NCBI RefSeq assembly: GCF_900091475.1
Contig: NZ_FMIB01000002.1
Span: 1,364,001 to 1,428,000 of the forward strand
Direction of reading: 5' to 3'
DNA: 64,000 bases
DNA from: Micromonospora chersina
Lineage (GTDB): Bacteria; Actinomycetota; Actinomycetes; Mycobacteriales; Micromonosporaceae
Shown: positions 32,112-38,979 of the stretch, in pieces
How positions within the stretch are numbered: the first letter of the stretch is position 1
Layout of the letters: each line of letters begins with the position of its first letter
Notes under the pieces: model-generated
Database searches by the model: none
The model's input: the letters and a program-made list of their open reading frames with translations, nothing else
What the model was told of the DNA's origin: nothing
Position numbers and translations under genes: made by a program

Positions 32112-33443
32112 GTGGGCCGCGACAGGTGGGGCAAGGGGCTGGGGCCCGCCGTACCGGTCGCCCCGGCCGCCCGGGTGGACAAGTTCGAGGTCTTCTTCGA
32201 CCTCGTCTTCGTGGTGTCGTTCTTCATCATCACCCGGGCCACCGCCGCGAACGTGACACCGCGGGAACTGCTGCACGCCATGCTCGTGCTCGCCGTGCTC
32301 TGGTGGTGCTGGGTCGTGCACAGCGCGGTGGCCAGCCGGCTCCGGCTGGGCGAGGGCTTCGTGCCGGTGCTCATGGTGATCGGCATGGTGGCGCTCTTCA
32401 CCTTCGCGCTGGCCCTGCCGCAGACCTTCGGCAACCTCCAGCAGGGCACGGCCGGGCCGATCCTGGTCACGGTCAGCTACATGGTGATCCGCGCCGTCCA
32501 CATGTCGCTCTACGCGTACGCCACCCGGGGCGACCCGCCGGCCCGGCGCAAGCTCTGGCAGCTCGCCCCGGAGGTGCTGATCACCACGTGCCTGCTGCTG
32601 ATCGCGGCGCTGCTCCCGCCCGAGGTCGACGATCCCGGCCTCGGGCTCTGGCTGCGCGACGGGCTCTGGATCGCCGTGGTGGTCATCCAGTACGCCAGCG
32701 GCCTGCTGGCCGGCGCGGAGGGCTGGCAGATCACCTCCGCCGAGCACTGGACCGAACGCTACGACCTGATCCTGATCATCGCGCTGGGCGAGTCGGTGAT
32801 CTCGGTCGGCGTCGGCGGCAACCTGATCGGCAAGCCGGTGACCTGGCCCGCCATTCCGGCGGCGATCTTCGGCATCCTGTTCACCGCGGCGCTCTGGTGG
32901 GCGCACTTCGACATGATCGGCCCGGCCGCCCGGATCGCGCTGCACGCCGCCGAGGGCCGCCCGCGGGTGGCCATGGCCCGGGACGCGTACGCCTATCTGT
33001 ACCTGCCCATGATCGCCGGGGTGATCCTGTTCGCGATCGGTGCGGAGGAGCTGGTCCGGACCATCACCGACCCGGTCGGCGGGGTGGCCGAGCGGGCCCA
33101 CGGCCCGGCGGTGCCACTGCTCTTCGCCGGCGTGATGCTCTATCTCGCCGCGGACATGGCGTTCCAGCTGCGCACCCTGCGGACCGTGTCGTGGACCCGG
33201 GTCGCCACCCTCGTGGCGCTCGCCGCCGGGCTGCCGGTGGGCCGGCACCTGCCGGCGCTCGCCGCGCTCGGGCTGCTCACCGCGATCTGCGTCGCCCTCG
33301 TGGCGGTGGAGCTGGTGATGATGGCCGAGGCGCGCGCCGCGCTGCGCCGGGCCGTCTACGAGGAGAAGGCCAGCCACGAGGCCAGCGAGGCGGCGTTCCG
33401 CGCCCGCTGGCACGACGGCGGTCCGGAGCGGCCCGAGGAGTAG
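32112..33443 (+). CDS. Low-temperature-requirement protein A (LtrA) family membrane protein
   Basis: The product is 443 residues with about 11-12 transmembrane helices. The family signature VDKFEVFFDLVFVVSFF opens the first helix, and HWTERYDLILIIALGESVISVG is the second conserved block. A long hydrophilic tail (EARAALRRAVYEEKASHEASEAAFRARWHDGG) follows. LtrA was named for a Listeria cold-growth phenotype; its biochemical role is unknown. The GTG at 32112 is the only start before the FFDLVFV block. Confidence 0.92.
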   Translation: MGRDRWGKGLGPAVPVAPAARVDKFEVFFDLVFVVSFFIITRATAANVTPRELLHAMLVLAVLWWCWVVHSAVASRLRLGEGFVPVLMVIGMVALFTFALALPQTFGNLQQGTAGPILVTVSYMVIRAVHMSLYAYATRGDPPARRKLWQLAPEVLITTCLLLIAALLPPEVDDPGLGLWLRDGLWIAVVVIQYASGLLAGAEGWQITSAEHWTERYDLILIIALGESVISVGVGGNLIGKPVTWPAIPAAIFGILFTAALWWAHFDMIGPAARIALHAAEGRPRVAMARDAYAYLYLPMIAGVILFAIGAEELVRTITDPVGGVAERAHGPAVPLLFAGVMLYLAADMAFQLRTLRTVSWTRVATLVALAAGLPVGRHLPALAALGLLTAICVALVAVELVMMAEARAALRRAVYEEKASHEASEAAFRARWHDGGPERPEE

Positions 33444-33491
33444 GGATCGCCCGTCCGACACGGCCGGCGGGGCGACCCTTAGAGTCTCCGC

Positions 33492-34550
33492 GTGATCGAG
33501 ATCGCCACCGAGGTAGACCTGTTCCACCCGCCGGCACGGATCTGGCAGGCCCTCACGGAACGGGAGCTGCTCGCCAAGTGGTTCGCCGGAAGCGAGTCGG
33601 TGGGCGACCGGACGCTGCTGCGCACCTCGGGGCTGCCCGGGTACGACGCCGACACCGAGGTCGAGGTGGTCGAGCTGCGCGCGCCGGAGCGGCTGGTGCT
33701 GCGCTGCCGCGAAGCGGACCGGAGCACCCGGCTGGCCTGCGACATCGTCGCCACCGGCCACGGTTCCCGGCTGTCCGTGCGCGAGGTGCTGGAGGAGGGC
33801 GACTGGGACGCCGACCGGCGCGCCGAGCAGCACCAGGCAGCGGTGACCGGCCGGCTCCCGGCGATCCTCGACTGGATCGCGTTCCAGCAGGTCGACCTGC
33901 GCCGCGCCGAGGGCGGGCTGACCGCCGAGCTGCCGGTGGTCGGGCTGCTCGGTGACGTACACAGCCGGGCCGGTCGCCGCCGGGCGGTGCTCGTGGCCGC
34001 GGTGCTGGTGGTGCTCGGGGCGGCCGCCGGGGTCACGGTGTGGGCCACCCGGCCCGCGCCGACGGCGCCGGCCGCCCCGCCGCCGTCGGCGCCGCTCGTG
34101 GTGCCGTCGGCGAGCAGCGGGTCCCCGACGGCGACGCCGTCACGGGCCACACCGTCGGCCACCCGCCGCAGCGTCGCGCCGGACCCGACCCCGTCGGCCT
34201 CCCCCACCCGTACGCCGAGCCCCAGCCCGTCGCCGGCCGCTCCGCTGGAGGCCAGCTACGAGACCGTCTCCGACCGGGTGTTCGGCTACCGGGGTCAGGT
34301 GGTGCTGAGCAATCCCGGTCCGTCGGCGCGGTCGGGCTGGACGGTGACCGTCACGCTCGGCGACGGCGCCACGGTCGGCACCGTCAACGGGGCCGAGGCG
34401 AAGCAGGACGGTGCGGTGGTCACCTTCACCGGCGCGGCCGTGCCGGCGGGCGGGTCGGCCACCATCCGGTTCGACGTCCGGGATCCCGACCTGACGGCCA
34501 CGGGACCGGAGGGCTGCACTGTCGACGGGGCGGCCTGCGCCGGGCTGTGA
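33492..34550 (+). CDS. SRPBCC (AHSA1-like) - transmembrane - CBM2-like chimera
   Basis: The product is 352 residues with an unusual arrangement. Residues 1-150 form a cytoplasmic SRPBCC/AHSA1 domain (IEIATEVDLFHPPARIWQALTERELLAKWFAG, then LRAPERLVLRC and LPAILDWIAFQQV). Residues 164-185 are one transmembrane helix, preceded by RAGRRR, which puts the N-terminus inside. Residues 186-252 are a Ser/Pro/Thr linker. Residues 253-352 resemble a CBM2: GYRGQVVLSNPGPSARSGWTVTVTL, then PAGGSATIRFDV and the closing Cys pair GCTVDGAAC. The conserved surface Trp residues of true CBM2 are reduced to one. A surface-sensing role is inference. Confidence 0.82.
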   Translation: MIEIATEVDLFHPPARIWQALTERELLAKWFAGSESVGDRTLLRTSGLPGYDADTEVEVVELRAPERLVLRCREADRSTRLACDIVATGHGSRLSVREVLEEGDWDADRRAEQHQAAVTGRLPAILDWIAFQQVDLRRAEGGLTAELPVVGLLGDVHSRAGRRRAVLVAAVLVVLGAAAGVTVWATRPAPTAPAAPPPSAPLVVPSASSGSPTATPSRATPSATRRSVAPDPTPSASPTRTPSPSPSPAAPLEASYETVSDRVFGYRGQVVLSNPGPSARSGWTVTVTLGDGATVGTVNGAEAKQDGAVVTFTGAAVPAGGSATIRFDVRDPDLTATGPEGCTVDGAACAGL

Positions 34551-34556
34551 CCGCGA

Positions 34557-34591
34557 CGGGCCGCCGGGAGGGGTGTCCTCCCGGCGGCCCG
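34557..34591. terminator. Bidirectional terminator at the end of the glucanase array
   Basis: CGGGCCGCCGGGAGG (34557-34571) pairs perfectly with CCTCCCGGCGGCCCG (34577-34591) around GGTGT. It lies between the convergent SRPBCC-CBM2 gene and the last gene of the minus-strand alpha-glucan array. Confidence 0.9.
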
Positions 34592-34603
34592 CCGACCCGA
34601 GGG

Positions 34604-37600
34604 TCAGTTGCGGTTGATGGTGAACGTGCTTGTCGTGTTCCTGATGTCCTGGTAGTTGTCGGTCAGCCGGAGGTTGGTGAAGGTCGCCGAGCCGACCGCC
34701 GGGCCCTGCCCCGGCTCGGGCATCTCGTTGGCCCAGATCCCGAAGCCCGACTTGGCGTCGAAGGCGTCACCGCTGCGCTTCGCCCGGGAGATCGACACGT
34801 TGGTGAAGACCGTGTCGGTGACCGGGTTCTCGGGTTGGCCGCCGTTGTACTTGGTCTGGAACATGATCCCGGAGTACGTCGGGTCGACGATGTCCACGTC
34901 GGACACCCGGATGCCGCGGAACTCCTTGGAGGCGGAGAACAGCCACATCGCGGGGAACGTCTGCGCACCCCAGAAGTGCCCGCCCGCCCGGATCAGCGAG
35001 ACGTTCTGGAACTGGGTGGGCGGGCTGGCGCCGAACCCGACGAACGGGTAGCCGAAGTCCAGCGAGCTGATGGTGATGCCCGAGTACGTCAGCATGTCGG
35101 CGATGTAGAGGTTGCGGAAGATGTTGTCGTAGCCGCCGTACACCGCCACCCCGGCCGCCCGCCAGGTGAGCGTGGCCGTCAGGTTCTCGAACACGTTGCC
35201 GTGGTTGCCGCCCGAGCCGCCCTGGTCGGTAGCGGAGAACAGCGCGAACGCGTCGTCGCCGTTGGAGCGGCCCTCCGAGTTGGTGACCAGGTTGTTCGTG
35301 CTGGCGTTCGTCATGTTCACGGCGTCGGCGAAGGTGTCGCGGAACCGGCTGTCCCGGATGGTCAGCCCGCTGACGCTCACCCCCCAGTACGCGCACACGG
35401 TGTGCTCCACCCAGACGCTGTCGAGCGTCATGTTGTCGACGTCCTTCAGCTCGCCCCACACCTTGCCCGGACCGTCGATCCGGTTGGTGTAGTTGCCGAA
35501 GAACGCCAGGTGGGCGAAGGTCGACCCGCTCGCCGAGGACTCCACCCGGAAACCGGCGTCGGTGTTCTGCTGGTTGGTGGGCGTCTGGAAGCGGGTGTAC
35601 CACATGCCGGCGCCGACCACCTTCACCGCCTTGCCGTACACCTGGAACTTCTGCGCGGTGTCGTAGGTACCCGGCGGCAGGTAGACGCCGACCAGGGTGC
35701 CGGTGGTGTCCATCCGGACGGCATCCAGGGCGTTCTGCACGTCGGCGTGGCTGAAGCCGTTCGGCACCTTGTAGCGGGCGGGGTCCGGGTTGGCCCGCGG
35801 TGACACCAGCTCGGTGTTGACGAAGTCGATCGCGTACGTGGTGCTGTTGGCCGGGTCCTTCTGGAGCCGGATGGTGGCGCCGGCCGGGACGGTCGAGTTC
35901 AGCATCACGTTGGCCTCGTCGTACAGGTGGCGGGGTGCGCCGGCGCCGGGCGAGTCGCTCGGGCCCGCCTCGGCCCCGTAGAGCCAGATGTGCTTCGAGG
36001 TCAGGTTGATCGGCTTGTGCAGCACCCCGTTGACGTAGATGTTCAACGTCGAGTCGATCCCGCCGCCGCCCGGGGCGTCGGGGATGGAGAAGCGGGTGAC
36101 CAGGGTGTTGGTGGCGGCCCGGGTGGTCCACTCGACGTACGCGCCGGTGGTGTTCAGGGTGACCGCCCGGCGGCCGGACGCCTCGCCGGCCAGGTCGCCG
36201 ATGGTCCGGTTCGGCCCGACCACCTGCGCGCCGCCGCCGACCCGGCCGTCCTCGGCCTCGTACGTGTCGTACGGGACGTTCGCGCCCCGGCCGACGAACA
36301 GCGGCCGGTCGCTGGTGTTGTTCTGCTGCTTGACCGGCAGTTCGTTGGCGTCGGCGGCGAGCGCCACCCGCACGGTGTACCTCCCGTTCGCCGCCGTCCA
36401 GGTGCCCAGGTCGACCGGCGGGCTGGTCGCCCCGGCCGCCAGGGTGCCGCTGTACGACCCGGTGAGGGTGCGCACCACCGCGCCGGTGTCGCTGAGCACG
36501 GTGAGGGTGATGCCGTGCGCCCCGGCGGCTGAGGCGACAGTGCCCTGGTTGCGGATCGACACCGAGAAGGTGACCGTGGCGCCGGCGCTCGGCGTGCCGG
36601 GCGACCAGCTCACCGCCCCGGCGACCAGGTCGGAGCTGGGCACCGCGCTGACCGTCAGCGAGGTGGTCCGGCTGTTGTTCGACTCGTTCTGCTCGATGAC
36701 CGTGTTCGCCTCGTCGGCCGTTGCGGTCACGTCGTAGGTGCCGGCGTTGCGCGCGCCGATGGCGAGGGTGACGGTCGCCGAGGCGCCGGCCGCGAGCGCG
36801 CCGACGGCCGCGGTGCCGACAGTCGTCGTACCCAGGGAGAAGGTCACCGCGGAGGCGGCGGCCGGCGCGGTGCCGGCGTTGCGGACGGTGGCGGACAGCG
36901 TGACCGGGTCGGTCTCCACCGGCGCGGACGGCGCCGCGGACAGGGCGGTGACGGTGAGGTCCGGGTTCGGCGCCGGGGTGCCGATCACCTGGAACTCGGC
37001 GACCTGCCCGTTGGACGAGCCCGAGTTGGCGGTGAACTGGAGCCGCACGTCCGCGGCGGTGGCGCTCACCGGGATGGTCACCGTGTTGCTGCTGGTCGGG
37101 CTGAACGAGTACGTCGCCGAGCCGACCACGCTGGTGAAGCCGGAGGCGGACTGCTCCCGGCCGAGCACCTGGAAGGTCTGCGTGCGCGGCCCCCACACCG
37201 GGTCCGGGTTCAGCTTGACCACTATCGCGCTGATGCTGGCGTTGGCGCCCAGCGCGACGGTCAGGGTGCTCGGGTACGCCCCCGGCGCGCCCTCCCAGTA
37301 GGTCGTCACGTCGTTGTCGTTGGCGTTGACCGCGGTGAAGACGTGCACCACCGAGGAGGCGGTGATCGGCTTGCCGGCGGCCAGGTTGGTGCCGCCGGGC
37401 GTGCTGCCGGTGCGGGTGACCGTGTTGGAGGTCGCCGAGACGTTCCCGGCGGCGTCGCGGGCCCGGACGTAGTAGGAGACGGTGGCGCTGTCCGGCTGGC
37501 TGTCCGTGTAGGCGAGCGTCGAGCCGTTGACGCTGCCGCGCAGCGCGTTGTTGGCGTAGACGTCGTAGCCGGTGACGCCGACGTTGTCGGTCGACGCCGT

Positions 37601-38887
37601 CCAGGTGAGCCGGATCTGCCCGCTGGCCGGCTGGGTGTACGCCAGGTTGCCCGGCGCGGTCGGCGCCGTGGTGTCCCCGGTGTTGCCGGTGCGGGTGACG
37701 GTGTTGCTGTTGGCCGACTGGTTGCCGGCCGCGTCGCGGGCCCGCACGTAGTAGGAGACGGTGGCGCCGGCCGGCTGGGTGTCGGTGTAGGTCAGGGTCG
37801 ACCCGCTGACGCTGGTGCGCAGCGTGCCGTTGGCGTAGACGTCGTAGCCGGTGACGCCGACGTTGTCGGTCGACGCCGTCCAGGTGAGCCGGACCTGGTC
37901 GGCGGCGGGCTCGGTGAGGGCCAGGTTGCCGGGGGCGCTCGGCGGCTGGGTGTCGCCGGTGGCCGGGCCGTAGACCTCCAGCTCGGCGAGCTGACCGGCG
38001 GGCCAGCCGGTGTTGGCGGTGAACAGCAGCCGCACGTACCGGGTGGTGGCCGTGCCGACGGTGACGGTGACCGTGTTGCCGCCGGCGGGGTCGAACGCGT
38101 ACCCGGCGGAGGCGACGAGGGTGCTGAAGGTGGACCCGTCGGTGCTGCCCTGCACGGTGAGCGTCTGGGTGCGCGCGGGCCAGCCGGTGGGGAGCTTGAG
38201 CACCACCTTGTTGACCGCAACGGCGGCGCCGAGGTCGACCCGGATCCACTGCGGGAACGCGTTGTTGGCGCTCTCCCAGTAGGTGGCCGGATTGCCGTCG
38301 TTGGCGTTGCCCGCGCCGTACACGTCGGAGTGGCTGCTCTCCGCCATGGTCCGGCCCAGGGCCAGGTTCGTCGAGGAGTTCGCGGTCCCGTACACCTCCA
38401 GCTCGGCGAGCTGCGCGGCGGCCCAGCCGGTGTTGGCGGTGATCGCGATCCGGACGTGCCGGGTGCTGGCGGCCGGGAAGCTCAGCGTGACCGTGTTGCC
38501 GTTGGCCGGGCTGAACGTGCGCCCGGCCGAGGCGAGCAGTGTGGTGAAGCTGCTGCCGTCGGTGCTGCCCTGCACCGACAGGGTCTCGGTGCGCGACTCC
38601 CAGCCGGTGGGGAGCTTCAGCACGACCTGGTCGACCGACTGGGCGGACCCGAGGTCGACCTGGGCCCACTGGGGGAAGGTGCTGCCGGCGCTCTCCCAGT
38701 AGCTGCCGGCGTTGCCGTCGGTGAGGTTGCCGGCCGCGTACGGGCCGTTGGCGCTGCTGGCGGTGGCGGTGCGGCCGAGCGCGAGGTTGGGACCGCCGGC
38801 CGCGGCGGCCGGGGACGGGGGCGGGGCCGTGACGGCCAGCGCGACCGCGGCGAGCACCGCGACCAGCCGGGTACGGAATCTGGACAT
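34604..38887 (-). CDS. GH87-like secreted alpha-1,3-glucanase candidate, multimodular (1427 aa)
   Basis: The product is 1427 residues. After a signal peptide (about 1-30) come two discoidin (F5/8C) domains (about 32-170 and 172-310; NLALGRTATASS and NLALGRTMAESS), two FnIII domains (about 315-500), a third discoidin domain (about 505-640), two CARDB-like domains (about 645-860), a CBM6/35-like module (GRGANVPYDTYEAEDG...EASGRRAV) and a right-handed beta-helix (about 1010-1427). In the helix, Asp1188 (FADAVNM) and Asp1211/Asp1212 (SNGDDAFALF) show the D-x22-DD spacing found in GH87-type mutanases and in its two neighbours. Family assignment is from motif memory; other beta-helix GH/PL families are the alternative. 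Confidence 0.82.
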   Translation of the reverse strand: MSRFRTRLVAVLAAVALAVTAPPPSPAAAAGGPNLALGRTATASSANGPYAAGNLTDGNAGSYWESAGSTFPQWAQVDLGSAQSVDQVVLKLPTGWESRTETLSVQGSTDGSSFTTLLASAGRTFSPANGNTVTLSFPAASTRHVRIAITANTGWAAAQLAELEVYGTANSSTNLALGRTMAESSHSDVYGAGNANDGNPATYWESANNAFPQWIRVDLGAAVAVNKVVLKLPTGWPARTQTLTVQGSTDGSTFSTLVASAGYAFDPAGGNTVTVTVGTATTRYVRLLFTANTGWPAGQLAELEVYGPATGDTQPPSAPGNLALTEPAADQVRLTWTASTDNVGVTGYDVYANGTLRTSVSGSTLTYTDTQPAGATVSYYVRARDAAGNQSANSNTVTRTGNTGDTTAPTAPGNLAYTQPASGQIRLTWTASTDNVGVTGYDVYANNALRGSVNGSTLAYTDSQPDSATVSYYVRARDAAGNVSATSNTVTRTGSTPGGTNLAAGKPITASSVVHVFTAVNANDNDVTTYWEGAPGAYPSTLTVALGANASISAIVVKLNPDPVWGPRTQTFQVLGREQSASGFTSVVGSATYSFSPTSSNTVTIPVSATAADVRLQFTANSGSSNGQVAEFQVIGTPAPNPDLTVTALSAAPSAPVETDPVTLSATVRNAGTAPAAASAVTFSLGTTTVGTAAVGALAAGASATVTLAIGARNAGTYDVTATADEANTVIEQNESNNSRTTSLTVSAVPSSDLVAGAVSWSPGTPSAGATVTFSVSIRNQGTVASAAGAHGITLTVLSDTGAVVRTLTGSYSGTLAAGATSPPVDLGTWTAANGRYTVRVALAADANELPVKQQNNTSDRPLFVGRGANVPYDTYEAEDGRVGGGAQVVGPNRTIGDLAGEASGRRAVTLNTTGAYVEWTTRAATNTLVTRFSIPDAPGGGGIDSTLNIYVNGVLHKPINLTSKHIWLYGAEAGPSDSPGAGAPRHLYDEANVMLNSTVPAGATIRLQKDPANSTTYAIDFVNTELVSPRANPDPARYKVPNGFSHADVQNALDAVRMDTTGTLVGVYLPPGTYDTAQKFQVYGKAVKVVGAGMWYTRFQTPTNQQNTDAGFRVESSASGSTFAHLAFFGNYTNRIDGPGKVWGELKDVDNMTLDSVWVEHTVCAYWGVSVSGLTIRDSRFRDTFADAVNMTNASTNNLVTNSEGRSNGDDAFALFSATDQGGSGGNHGNVFENLTATLTWRAAGVAVYGGYDNIFRNLYIADMLTYSGITISSLDFGYPFVGFGASPPTQFQNVSLIRAGGHFWGAQTFPAMWLFSASKEFRGIRVSDVDIVDPTYSGIMFQTKYNGGQPENPVTDTVFTNVSISRAKRSGDAFDAKSGFGIWANEMPEPGQGPAVGSATFTNLRLTDNYQDIRNTTSTFTINRN

Positions 38888-38943
38888 GGTGGAGGGACAC
38901 CTTCTTCCGGGGACGTGGAGAGGTGGTGTGGTGGGGGGTGGGA

Positions 38944-38973
38944 CGGGGTCCCCGCCGCGCCGCGGGGACCCCG
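38944..38973 (-). terminator. Intercistronic hairpin between the two GH87-like genes
   Basis: CGGGGTCCCCGC (38944-38955) pairs perfectly with GCGGGGACCCCG (38962-38973) around CGCGCC. It starts seven bases after the upstream stop, and 56 bases then remain before the next start. It may terminate partly, or protect the upstream mRNA. Confidence 0.7.
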
Positions 38974-38979
38974 GGGCGG

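Noticed and set aside
34604..38887. Pectate lyase as the function of the beta-helix enzyme
   Set aside because: The right-handed beta-helix alone would allow it, but the D-x22-DD triad and the shared module with the other two glucanases, plus a GH13 alpha-glucosidase in the operon, favour GH87. The alternative is not fully excluded.
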